Positions 1-6,434 of a stretch of 32,274 nucleotides of DNA are shown here, piece by piece. Position numbers and translations under genes: made by a program. How positions within the stretch are numbered: position 1 is the first letter of the stretch; each line of letters begins with the position of its first letter. The DNA comes from an uncultured Clostridia bacterium (lineage in GTDB: Bacteria; Bacillota; Clostridia; Christensenellales; Aristaeellaceae). Below the pieces are notes generated by a model. That model saw nothing but the letters and a program-made list of their open reading frames with translations. It searched no databases and was not told the origin of the DNA. The stretch is from NCBI GenBank assembly GCA_934663595.1, contig CAKUKM010000026.1, positions 1 through 32,274 of the forward strand. Reading direction: 5' to 3'.

Positions 1-598
1 GCCCGGCGCAATGCGAATACGGCTCGAATTGGAGATTCGGAAGCGCGCGCTTCAGCTCGTCGATCACGAAATAGATTTCGTCGTCGTCCCATTCGCCGCC
101 CGCCTGCGCGCGGCAGGATTCCAGCTGCGCGCGGGTTTCAAACGCCACGTCGCCAATGTAAATGCATCCGCCCGGATTCAGCAGCGGCAGCAGCGATTGC
201 AGAAACCGCGCCTTTTCCGCATCGGGCAAATGATGCAGCGAATAGGTGGCGAGAATCGCGTCGTAGCGGTTTTGCTTCAGCTCCGGCGCGAGGCCGAGCG
301 AGAAATCCGCCTGAATCAGAGCGGCGTTCGGCATTTTTTCGCGCGCAAGAGCGATCATTTTTTCGGAAAAGTCCTGGCCGAACACGGCAAGACCGCGCTC
401 GTAGAGCTTCGCCGTGAGTGTGCCGGTGCCGAAGCCGATATCCAGAACGGTTCGGCAGCCGGCGCTCAGCACGCGATTGTAAATGGCGTTCAGAATCTGT
501 TTGTAGCCCGCGAACGGATACGCGCCGCTTTCGTCGGACAGGCCGACGGTGCGGTCGTAATCGTTCGCCCATAAATCAAAGCCTTCGTTGTTCAGCAT
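1..598 (-). CDS. Class I SAM-dependent methyltransferase, YrrT-like (3' end outside window)
   Basis: The gene starts at an ATG at 598 behind an AAGGAA-type ribosome site and stays open to the left edge, giving 199 residues without a stop. The N-terminus (FDLWANDYDRTVG) and the glycine-rich SAM-binding loop VLDIGFGTGTL (about residues 51-61), followed by an ATYSLHHLPD motif IV region, match the Methyltransf_11/25 fold and resemble Bacillus YrrT. The substrate is unknown; family members methylate small molecules in the cytoplasm. It begins 15 bases after the stop of the secreted repeat protein at 614-1303, so the two are probably co-transcribed. The family call is solid; a link to methionine recycling, as in Bacillus, is not shown by this context. 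Confidence 0.88.
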   Translation of the reverse strand, partial: MLNNEGFDLWANDYDRTVGLSDESGAYPFAGYKQILNAIYNRVLSAGCRTVLDIGFGTGTLTAKLYERGLAVFGQDFSEKMIALAREKMPNAALIQADFSLGLAPELKQNRYDAILATYSLHHLPDAEKARFLQSLLPLLNPGGCIYIGDVAFETRAQLESCRAQAGGEWDDDEIYFVIDELKRALPNLQFEPYSHCAG

Positions 599-613
599 AA
601 AATTCCTTTCGCG

Positions 614-1303
614 TTATCGGCTGACGCGGATGATTTCGAGCGCGAAGACCTGCGCCGGAATGGAGCGCGTCATCTGGCCGTTGTAGCGCACGCGGATCAC
701 ATCGTCCGCCTGCAGATTTTCGGGGATGGAATCGAAATTGACCTGGATCTTCTGCCCGTCGGAATCGAGAATCAGAGAATCCTCGCCGATTTCGTCGATT
801 GCGCCGGTGAGGAAGAAATCGCTCGCCACGTATTCCGCGCTGATCTGCGGCGGCAGCGACATGGTGGCCGCGCCGTTGAAATACACGGTGATCGCATCGC
901 CCGCCGCGACGGCGCTCTTCCATTCGTCGGGCAGGTAGACGATGTATTCCGAATCGGGATCGGTTTTGAGCAGCGCGGAGCCGTCGTCCGGATAGACCTC
1001 GGCGATCGTTCCGGACAGGCGGTGCATTTCGATGCGCGTCGCCCCCACCTGCGCCGGGAGCGAAGCGGTCATCGCGCCGTCGAACGTTACGGTCAGATAA
1101 TCGCCCGCGCGAATCGGCGCGTCGCCGGAAATGTCGGTGTTTTCAGAGAGGTTGACCTGAACGGTTCCATGGTCGGCAGTCTCAAGCAGCATGAATTCGC
1201 CCTCGGCGTATTCAGAGACCACGCCGGAAAGCGTTTCCGTCGCGACGGGCGTGGGCGTCGCGAATGCGAGCAGCGCGGACATTAAAATGGCAAGCAGCTT
1301 CAT
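614..1303 (-). CDS. Secreted protein of three tandem beta-rich repeats
   Basis: This is a 229-residue protein with a short hydrophobic signal-like N-terminus (residues 1-16) and no transmembrane segment after it. The rest is three repeats of about 65-70 residues (near 25-94, 95-159 and 160-228). Each contains a glycine-rich entry strand (LSGVVSE, LSGTIAE, LTGAIDE), then a G/D-D-x-(I/L)-x-V-x-(Y/F)-N/D-G core, and ends near (M/T)-x-S-(L/I)-P-(A/P)-Q. The pattern suggests three small OB-like or beta-barrel units. The ATG at 1303 has a GGAGG 10 bases upstream. No enzyme motif is visible and I do not recognise a named family. It lies between a MarR regulator and a methyltransferase, all on the same strand. 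Confidence 0.8.
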   Translation of the reverse strand: MKLLAILMSALLAFATPTPVATETLSGVVSEYAEGEFMLLETADHGTVQVNLSENTDISGDAPIRAGDYLTVTFDGAMTASLPAQVGATRIEMHRLSGTIAEVYPDDGSALLKTDPDSEYIVYLPDEWKSAVAAGDAITVYFNGAATMSLPPQISAEYVASDFFLTGAIDEIGEDSLILDSDGQKIQVNFDSIPENLQADDVIRVRYNGQMTRSIPAQVFALEIIRVSR

Positions 1304-1370
1304 GGGATAATATCCTCCGTTTCTTTGTGATGTCTATCAGACGAAGAAACGGCGCAGTTTGTTCCCATTT

Positions 1371-1826
1371 TCACCGATCAATCGCCGCAGAGGCTTCCTC
1401 CCCAATCGCCTGATCGAGCGCCTCGCCGAATTCGCCGAGCAGCTGTGCAAGCGACGCGAGCTTTTCAGGCGTAAATCGGTCGATCGCGCGCGTTTCGATG
1501 GCATTCAGCGAATCCAGCAGCGGCTGCGCGCTTTCCCGGCCCGCTTCTGTGAGAGCGAAAGCCTTTTCGCGGCCCTCGGATTTCGTTTCCTGCAAAAGCC
1601 CGCGCGCGCGGAGATTCAGAATCGTGTGGTTGACCGTCTGCGGCGGAATGCGATAGCGCGTGCAGATGCGCTTCTGCGTGCAGATGCCGTCGTCGCGCAG
1701 GTCGTACAGCGCGAGCATTTCCGTATGGCTCATGCCGTGCGCGGCCGCCCATGCGGCGTATGCGCCGCGAAAGCGAATCAGCGCGCGATTGACGGCGCAG
1801 AGATTTTGATATTCCTCGGAATTCAT
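1371..1826 (-). CDS. MarR-family transcriptional regulator
   Basis: A 151-residue winged-helix protein. The central HTH and wing span about residues 35-92 (MLALYDLRDDGICTQKRIC, then PPQTVNHTILNLRARGLL, then the wing KSEGREKAFALTEAG), which is the usual MarR order, and the overall length fits the family. I chose the ATG at 1826 because a GGAG lies 8 bases upstream; an in-frame ATG at 1856 is possible but lies within the inverted repeat just downstream of the promoter. MarR proteins bind palindromes as dimers and usually repress their own gene and neighbours. The inverted repeat between promoter and start codon is the obvious candidate operator. The downstream secreted-repeat and methyltransferase genes may be its regulon. 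Confidence 0.9.
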   Translation of the reverse strand: MNSEEYQNLCAVNRALIRFRGAYAAWAAAHGMSHTEMLALYDLRDDGICTQKRICTRYRIPPQTVNHTILNLRARGLLQETKSEGREKAFALTEAGRESAQPLLDSLNAIETRAIDRFTPEKLASLAQLLGEFGEALDQAIGEEASAAIDR

Positions 1827-1844
1827 GTGCGTTTCTCCTTGCAT

Positions 1845-1862
1845 TCCCATTCCCAAATGGGA
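1845..1862. promoter_or_regulatory. Candidate MarR operator (inverted repeat)
   Basis: The arms TCCCAT (1845-1850) and ATGGGA (1857-1862) are exact inverted repeats around a 6-base centre. A second overlapping palindrome, CCCA-AA-TGGG, lies at 1852-1861. The site touches the -10 box of the marR promoter and lies upstream of the ribosome site, the usual place for an autorepressor. The assignment is by position, not experiment. Confidence 0.6.
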
Positions 1863-1890
1863 GTATAATGCCGAAAGCGCGCGCTGTCAA
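1862..1890 (-). promoter_or_regulatory. Sigma-A promoter of the marR gene
   Basis: On the minus strand the -35 is a perfect TTGACA (1885-1890), then a 17-base spacer, then TATACT (1862-1867). It points into the MarR gene about 35 bases upstream of the start codon and lies just after the hsp20 terminator. Confidence 0.85.
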
Positions 1891-1920
1891 GAAAAAATCC
1901 CGCGACAAATGCCGCGGGCA

Positions 1921-1950
1921 ATAAAAAAGCGGGGAAATCGCTTCCCCCGC
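1921..1950 (-). terminator. Intrinsic terminator of hsp20
   Basis: On the minus strand a GC-rich stem (arms at 1929-1936 and 1942-1950) is followed by a TTTTTTAT run. It begins about 10 bases after the hsp20 stop codon and separates that gene from the marR promoter. Confidence 0.85.
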
Positions 1951-1960
1951 CCGATTGGCG

Positions 1961-2407
1961 TTAGCCTTCGATCATGATCACCTTGCGCTCAGGCAGCTTG
2001 TGCGCGTCCTTCTTCGGGACGTTCAGCGTCAGCACGCCGTTTTCGAACTTCGCGTGAATGTCTTCCTCGGTCACAGCGTCGCCCACATAGAAGCTGCGCT
2101 GCATGGAGCCGGAATAGCGCTCCTGGCGAATCATCTTGCCGCGCTTGTCCTTCTCGTCCTTGTCCAGACCTTTTTCCGCGCTTACGGTCAGATAACCGTT
2201 TTCCAGATGCAGCGCGATCTGATCCTTCTTGAAGCCCGGCAGGTCGATTTCGACGTCGTAGCCGTCCTCGTGCTCGTGCACGTCGGTCTTCATGATGCGC
2301 GCGGCGTTCTTGCCGTACAGCTCGCGGTCAATATTGTTCATGCGCCCAAACGAAGCGTCCATCCAATCATCAAAGAAATCATTACCAAAGATACTCGGCA
2401 TCAACAT
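1961..2407 (-). CDS. hsp20: Small heat-shock protein Hsp20 (alpha-crystallin family)
   Basis: A 148-residue cytoplasmic holdase that binds unfolding proteins and assembles into oligomers. The N-terminus PSIFGNDFFDDWM is typical of clostridial Hsp20. The alpha-crystallin domain runs from about residue 38 to the end: MKTDVHEHEDGYDVEIDLPG opens it and FENGVLTLNVPKK closes it, with the conserved G-x-L. The ATG at 2407 sits 7 bases behind GAGGAGGT; the ATG two codons further on is too far from that site. Transcription starts from a sigma-A promoter overlapped by a CIRCE element, so HrcA repression is expected. The leader of about 120 bases may fold over the ribosome site. It is monocistronic with its own terminator. 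Confidence 0.97.
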   Translation of the reverse strand: MLMPSIFGNDFFDDWMDASFGRMNNIDRELYGKNAARIMKTDVHEHEDGYDVEIDLPGFKKDQIALHLENGYLTVSAEKGLDKDEKDKRGKMIRQERYSGSMQRSFYVGDAVTEEDIHAKFENGVLTLNVPKKDAHKLPERKVIMIEG

Positions 2408-2448
2408 AACTCATACCTCCTCAAACGAACTATCCGTTTCGTATGTTG
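2402..2448 (-). promoter_or_regulatory. Leader fold that may sequester the hsp20 start
   Basis: In the hsp20 leader two nested stems flank the ribosome site: CATAC with GTATG (2441-2445 with 2412-2416) and AAACG with CGTTT (2435-2439 with 2423-2427), leaving GGAGG mostly in an internal bulge. As an alternative, CAACAT (2443-2448) is exactly complementary to the start-codon region ATGTTG (2402-2407). Either could act as a heat-melted switch. No known thermometer consensus (ROSE, fourU) is recognised, so this is tentative. Confidence 0.35.
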
Positions 2449-2536
2449 TTACCTTCTGGAGAACCTCCCGGACGCTTCCGCATCCGTTTTGCTCTCCGTT
2501 CCTTCGGAACTCTCTCATCCCCTCGGAACAATGCAT

Positions 2537-2564
2537 ATTATAGCACGTTTGTTAGCACTGTCAA
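2537..2564 (-). promoter_or_regulatory. Sigma-A promoter of hsp20
   Basis: The -35 is a perfect TTGACA (2559-2564) and the -10 a perfect TATAAT (2537-2542), with 16 bases between them. The -35 lies in the centre of the CIRCE operator, so repressor and polymerase cannot bind together. Confidence 0.9.
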
Positions 2565-2578
2565 GAGGCGAGTGCTAA
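2552..2578. promoter_or_regulatory. CIRCE operator (HrcA binding site)
   Basis: Arms TTAGCACTG and GAGTGCTAA separated by 9 bases match the CIRCE consensus (TTAGCACTC-N9-GAGTGCTAA) with one mismatch in the left arm. The match is directly visible; control by HrcA follows from established knowledge of CIRCE. No hrcA gene lies in the window. Confidence 0.95.
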
Positions 2579-2604
2579 TTTATTTTGTAAACAATTTGTG
2601 ACGC

Positions 2605-2629
2605 AAAAAAGGGAGCCGAAGCTCCTTTT
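2605..2629 (-). terminator. Intrinsic terminator after the cupin gene
   Basis: A GGAGC/GCTCC stem (2612-2616 with 2621-2625) has a TTCG tetraloop on the minus strand. It is followed on that strand by a run of six T. It sits about 20 bases after the cupin stop and also marks the upstream edge of the hsp20 promoter region. Confidence 0.8.
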
Positions 2630-2645
2630 CATGGGCGGTTTGTCT

Positions 2646-2966
2646 TTAGAAAATTACCGTCAGCAGCATCTTGTAGCGCTCCGTGGCGTATACGGCGTGC
2701 GGATGACCCGCGGGCATGACGATGGATTCGCCGGCCTTGATTCCATAGGGCTTTCCATCGATGGTGATGCGGCCGACGCCGTCGAGGCAGGTCACGAGCG
2801 CGTCGCCGCCGGACGCGTGGGTGCTGATTTCCTCGCCCTTGTCGAACGAGAACAGCGTGAGCGACACCGCGTCGTTCTGCGCGAGCGTCTTGCTGACGAC
2901 CTGACCGGGGCGATAATCGACCTGATCGCGAAGCGTGAGAACGGCGGACATTTCGATGTTTTTCAT
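2646..2966 (-). CDS. Small cupin-domain protein
   Basis: A 106-residue single cupin_2 barrel. Motif 1 is degenerate: FDKGEEISTHASGGDALVTC holds one His and an acidic residue. Motif 2 is PAGHPHAVYA with two His. Together they could bind one metal ion. Single-cupin proteins of this size are often involved in sensing or sugar/small-acid metabolism, but nothing here fixes the ligand. AGGAGG lies 9 bases before the ATG at 2966. It follows the flavodoxin/ferredoxin gene by 45 bases on the same strand, with a weak GCCC/GGGC hairpin between, so partial co-transcription is possible. Confidence 0.88.
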   Translation of the reverse strand: MKNIEMSAVLTLRDQVDYRPGQVVSKTLAQNDAVSLTLFSFDKGEEISTHASGGDALVTCLDGVGRITIDGKPYGIKAGESIVMPAGHPHAVYATERYKMLLTVIF

Positions 2967-3011
2967 GGAATGGTTCCTCCTAAAAATCAGTTTGCCCAGT
3001 TGGGCGGGAAA

Positions 3012-3758
3012 TCATGCGTCGAGGTAATAGCGCCGCAAACCGACCGTATGGCGGCCGTATTCGATTGCGCCGGTCGGGCACGCGCCGATGCAGGCCATGC
3101 AGTGCGTGCAGTTTTTGCCCCAAACGGGGCGCCTGTCCTTGAGCTGAATGTTGTTCAGCATGCACAGGCGGGCGCATTTTCCGCAGCCGATGCAGCGATC
3201 GGTCGCGCGGAATTTCCGGGGCGAGATGATGAATTTGTAGAACGCATCGTTGATAATGCCGCTCTTTAGATCATCCAGAGGCGTGGTTTTCCTCTCGGGC
3301 AGGCTTTCGCCCGCGGCGATTTTCACGCATGCGCGCTCGGCGGCGGCCTTGCCGCGCTGAATCAGCATTTGCGCGGTGCGCTCGTCCGGCGCGCGAAAGA
3401 CGGCGATGTAGTTCTCCGGCATCCGAATGCCGATCGTTCCGGAATAGACAAAGCCCTTTTCCTCGGCGAACGCGCGCGCATATTTGCGCGCCGCGCCGAT
3501 ATCGCTTCCGCAGCTCAAGACGAAATAGGCCCGCGGATTTCCGTCGAACCGACAATCGCGCAGAAACGATTCAAACACACGCGGAATGCGCCAGCCATAG
3601 GCCGGGCAGACGAACACATACGGCTTTTCCGAAGAAAAGCACGGCTGCTCGCCCGCCTTGATTGCGTCCGGCGCAAAGAAGAGCTCGTCGCCCAGCGCCT
3701 CGGCCATCGTCTTTGCCAGCGCCAGACTGTTTCCCGTTCCCGAAAAGCAGAGAATCAT
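3012..3758 (-). CDS. EFR1-family flavodoxin plus 2[4Fe-4S] ferredoxin protein
   Basis: A 248-residue cytoplasmic redox protein. The N-terminus MILCFSGTGNSLALAK is the FMN phosphate-binding loop of flavodoxins (S/T-G-T-G-N-S). The C-terminal 60 residues carry two 4Fe-4S motifs, CIGCGKCARLC and CTHCMACIGACP. This order defines the EFR1 ferredoxin family of anaerobes, which probably shuttles electrons, though its partners are not known. I chose the ATG at 3758, six bases after GGAGGG. An open frame continues upstream to 3887, but that would run through the promoter of this gene and of the divergent gene. Transcription would leave a leader of only about 15 bases. Confidence 0.92.
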   Translation of the reverse strand: MILCFSGTGNSLALAKTMAEALGDELFFAPDAIKAGEQPCFSSEKPYVFVCPAYGWRIPRVFESFLRDCRFDGNPRAYFVLSCGSDIGAARKYARAFAEEKGFVYSGTIGIRMPENYIAVFRAPDERTAQMLIQRGKAAAERACVKIAAGESLPERKTTPLDDLKSGIINDAFYKFIISPRKFRATDRCIGCGKCARLCMLNNIQLKDRRPVWGKNCTHCMACIGACPTGAIEYGRHTVGLRRYYLDA

Positions 3759-3779
3759 GCGCATCCCTCCATGTAGGGC

Positions 3780-3808
3780 ATTATACCACATTTCCCGCGG
3801 ATTGACAA
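3780..3808 (-). promoter_or_regulatory. Promoter of the EFR1-family gene
   Basis: On the minus strand TTGTCA (3803-3808), a 17-base spacer and TATAAT (3780-3785) form a near-consensus sigma-A promoter. Its -35 overlaps the -35 of the divergent promoter by five bases. Confidence 0.8.
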
Positions 3809-3830
3809 ACGGGCGCGTTTCTTCTATAAT
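3802..3830 (+). promoter_or_regulatory. Promoter of the surface-polymer operon
   Basis: TTGACA (3802-3807), 17 bases, TATAAT (3825-3830): a perfect sigma-A promoter about 45 bases upstream of the cytidylyltransferase start. Confidence 0.9.
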
Positions 3831-3874
3831 AAAATAAGCGTAAAGAATGAACGCATAAGGGAGGCCGACTCCGC

Positions 3875-4573
3875 ATGAATATCGCATTGATCATTGCCGG
3901 CGGGCGCGGAATGCGCATGGGCCAGGAGATTCCGAAGCAGTTTTTGACCGTAAACGACAAGCCCGTGATCGCCTATACGCTGGAGGCGTTTCAGAAGCAT
4001 CCGGATATCGACGCGATCGCGGTCGTTTGCGTGGACGGCTGGGAATCGATCCTCGCGGCCTACGCGCGGCAATATGGAATTACGAAGCTCAAGCACATCA
4101 TCCCCGGCGGCGAAAACGGCCAGGGCAGCATCCGAAACGGCGTGTTTGAACTGGAAAAGCACTATAAGCCGACCGACGTGGTGCTCGTGCACGACGCGAT
4201 TCGCCCGATGGTCAGCCAGGCGATCATCTCCGGCTGCATTGCGACGACGGTCGAGCGCGGCTCGGCGATCGTGACCATTCCGTGCCAGGAGGCGATGCTC
4301 GAGACGGAGGATCAGCTCTCGACGCGCGCCGTGTTCCCGCGCGACAATTTAAAGCGCACGCAGACGCCGCAGGGCTTTCCGCTCGGCCGGCTCGCGGACG
4401 CGCACCGGCGGGCGCTGGAAAAGGGCATTACGAATTCGGTCGCCTCGTGCACGCTGATGGTGGAGCTGGGCGAAACGGTGTATTTCTGCGCGGGGTCGGA
4501 GATGAATATCAAATTGACCACGCCGGACGACATGGTGATTTTCAAGGCGCTTCTGAATATTGCGCGCGATTGA
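3875..4573 (+). CDS. IspD/TarI-family cytidylyltransferase
   Basis: A 232-residue nucleotidyltransferase that joins CMP from CTP to a sugar-alcohol phosphate. The CTP-binding signature AGGRGMRMGQEIPKQFL spans residues 8-24. VLVHDAIRPMVS and TQTPQGF follow in the expected places, as does the C-terminal SEMNIKLTTPDD. IspD (isoprenoid pathway) and TarI (CDP-ribitol synthesis) share this fold and length. Its position as first gene of an operon with licD, an SDR epimerase and a CDP-glycerol transferase family gene favours making a CDP-activated polyol or related precursor for a surface polymer. The isoprenoid role cannot be excluded because no other MEP-pathway gene is in view. GGGAGG lies about 12 bases before the ATG. 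Confidence 0.92.
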   Translation: MNIALIIAGGRGMRMGQEIPKQFLTVNDKPVIAYTLEAFQKHPDIDAIAVVCVDGWESILAAYARQYGITKLKHIIPGGENGQGSIRNGVFELEKHYKPTDVVLVHDAIRPMVSQAIISGCIATTVERGSAIVTIPCQEAMLETEDQLSTRAVFPRDNLKRTQTPQGFPLGRLADAHRRALEKGITNSVASCTLMVELGETVYFCAGSEMNIKLTTPDDMVIFKALLNIARD

Positions 4574-4587
4574 GGCATTGAGGCGAT

Positions 4588-5418
4588 ATGGAAAAAGAGT
4601 ATTTATCCCTCGAGGAATATCATGCGCTGCTGTTTAAAATGCTGGAGCAGGTGGATTCCGTCTGCCATGCCGAGCGGCTGCGGTATTTTCTGTCCGGAGG
4701 CACGCTTTTGGGCGCGATTCGGCACAAGGGCTTTATTCCCTGGGACGACGATATCGATCTGATGATGCCGCGCCCGGATTATGAGATTTTTCTGAAAAAC
4801 GCCGCAAGGCATTTGCCGAAGCGGTATGAGCTGGCCTATCCCGATCGCACGGAGGACTACGCGCAGCCGTGGATTCGCATTTTCGATACCTGTACCGACG
4901 TGGACGATTCCGGCATGCAGCGCGCGCGCACGAGGTCGCTGTTCATCGACATTTTCCCGATCGACGGGCTGCCGACGAGCGAGCGGCTTTCGAACCTCAG
5001 CTTCAAGCGCGTGCGGGCGTGGGATATCCTGCTCAAGTGCGCGCGGAAGAAGGAATTGTATCCGGATGAGCGGCTGAAATGGCTGAAGCGGCCGCTGATG
5101 GCGATTACGCGGCTGCGCCCGCTGCCGAAATACGCGCTGTCGGTGGATAAGGCGGCGCGGCGGTATTCGTTTGAGCGCGCGCATTATGCGGGCGTAATGA
5201 CCGTGACGCATTACGGAAGCCGCGAGCGCATGCCGGCGGAGGTGTTCCGCGGGAGCGTTCAGGTGCCGTTCGAGGGCGGGCAGTTTCCCGCGCCGATCGG
5301 GTATCACACGTATCTTTCCCGCCTTTACGGCGATTACATGCAGCTGCCGCCGGAGGACAAGCGCGTGTCCGACCACAATCTGCGCGCGTTTCTGATTCCG
5401 GAGAAGGAGAGAAAATGA
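4588..5418 (+). CDS. LicD-family phosphotransferase
   Basis: A 276-residue protein of the nucleotidyltransferase-like LicD family, whose best studied members move phosphocholine or another phospho-substituent from a CDP donor to a cell-surface polysaccharide. The defining motif is clear: FLSGGTLLGAIRHKGFIPWD (residues 34-53), followed by the metal-binding DDDID (53-57). FIDIFPIDGLP and a C-terminal YGDYMQLPPEDKR are also typical. There is no membrane segment, so it probably acts at the inner face of the membrane. It follows the cytidylyltransferase by 14 bases and overlaps the next gene by four (ATGA). Together these imply that the CDP-activated group made by the first gene, or a similar one, decorates the polymer. 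Confidence 0.93.
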   Translation: MEKEYLSLEEYHALLFKMLEQVDSVCHAERLRYFLSGGTLLGAIRHKGFIPWDDDIDLMMPRPDYEIFLKNAARHLPKRYELAYPDRTEDYAQPWIRIFDTCTDVDDSGMQRARTRSLFIDIFPIDGLPTSERLSNLSFKRVRAWDILLKCARKKELYPDERLKWLKRPLMAITRLRPLPKYALSVDKAARRYSFERAHYAGVMTVTHYGSRERMPAEVFRGSVQVPFEGGQFPAPIGYHTYLSRLYGDYMQLPPEDKRVSDHNLRAFLIPEKERK

Positions 5419-6434
5419 ATCGCGAGCTGTATTTCAGCGATGTGGATCGCGCGATTTCTGCGATTCGGGGCGCGGAGCGGTTGAGAAACGCGCGCGTGCT
5501 GATTACGGGCGCGACGGGGCTGGTCGGCTCGTTTCTGACCGATTGCCTGATCGCGCTGAATCGAGAGAGAAATCTGAATCTGCGCCTGTTTGCGCTTTGC
5601 CGAAACGCTGCGCGCGCGCAGGAGCGGTTTGGAGACGCGGTGGAGGCGATTGCCGCGGACGTGGCCGAGGTGAAATCGCTTCCGGAATGCGATTTTATAG
5701 TTCACGCCGCGTCGAACGCGCACCCGCGCGCCTTTGCCAATGATCCGGTGGGCACGATGCTGGGGAATCTGCTGGGCGTTCGGAATCTGCTGGAGCATTT
5801 GCGCGCGCAGGGACACGGGCGATTGCTGTTTGTATCCACCGGCGAGATTTACGGCGAAAATCCGGCGATTCAGGACGGCTTTGCGGAAAGCGATTTCGGC
5901 AAGGTCGATTCGATGAATCCGCGCGCGTGCTATCCGGAGAGCAAGCGCGCCGCCGAGACGCTGTGCGCGAGCTATTTGAAGCAATATCAGGTCGACAGCG
6001 TGGTCGCGCGGCTGTGCTATGTCTACGGCCCGACGATCACGAGCGAGAATTCCCGCGCGGACGCGCAGTTTTTGCGCAATGCGATTGCGGGCGAGGACAT
6101 CGTGATGAAGAGCGCGGGCGCGCAGGTGCGCTCGTATTGCTATGTCGCGGATGCGGCGAGCGCGCTGGCGGCGATACTGTTAAACGGCGAATCGGGCTGC
6201 GCCTACAACGTGGCCAATCGCAATTCCGTGCGCTCGATTCGCGAATACGCGGAGACGCTGGCGGGGGTCGCGGGCGTGCGGGTGCGCTTTGAATTGCCCG
6301 ACGATGCGGAGAAGAAGGGCTATTCGGCCGTGTCGCGCGCGGTGCAGAAGCCCGATCGGCTGGAGGCGCTCGGCTGGAAACCGGCGTTTACCTTTGAAGA
6401 GGGAATGGAGCATACCTACAGGATCATTGCATGA
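5415..6434 (+). CDS. NAD-dependent epimerase/dehydratase (extended SDR)
   Basis: A 339-residue extended short-chain dehydrogenase acting on a nucleotide sugar. The Rossmann loop TGATGLVG (31-38), the STGEIYG strand (141-147) and the catalytic Y173-x3-K177 (YPESK) are intact. The general layout resembles UDP-glucuronate decarboxylases and dTDP-glucose dehydratases, but the substrate cannot be read from sequence. It overlaps licD by four bases and the next gene by four, so translation is probably coupled. It presumably supplies a modified sugar, or processes a CDP-linked intermediate, for the same polymer. Confidence 0.92.
   Translation: MNRELYFSDVDRAISAIRGAERLRNARVLITGATGLVGSFLTDCLIALNRERNLNLRLFALCRNAARAQERFGDAVEAIAADVAEVKSLPECDFIVHAASNAHPRAFANDPVGTMLGNLLGVRNLLEHLRAQGHGRLLFVSTGEIYGENPAIQDGFAESDFGKVDSMNPRACYPESKRAAETLCASYLKQYQVDSVVARLCYVYGPTITSENSRADAQFLRNAIAGEDIVMKSAGAQVRSYCYVADAASALAAILLNGESGCAYNVANRNSVRSIREYAETLAGVAGVRVRFELPDDAEKKGYSAVSRAVQKPDRLEALGWKPAFTFEEGMEHTYRIIA

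Noticed and set aside
11..574. A 187-residue plus-strand frame at the left edge
   Set aside because: The minus strand here encodes a convincing methyltransferase with an intact SAM motif; the plus frame is its shadow.
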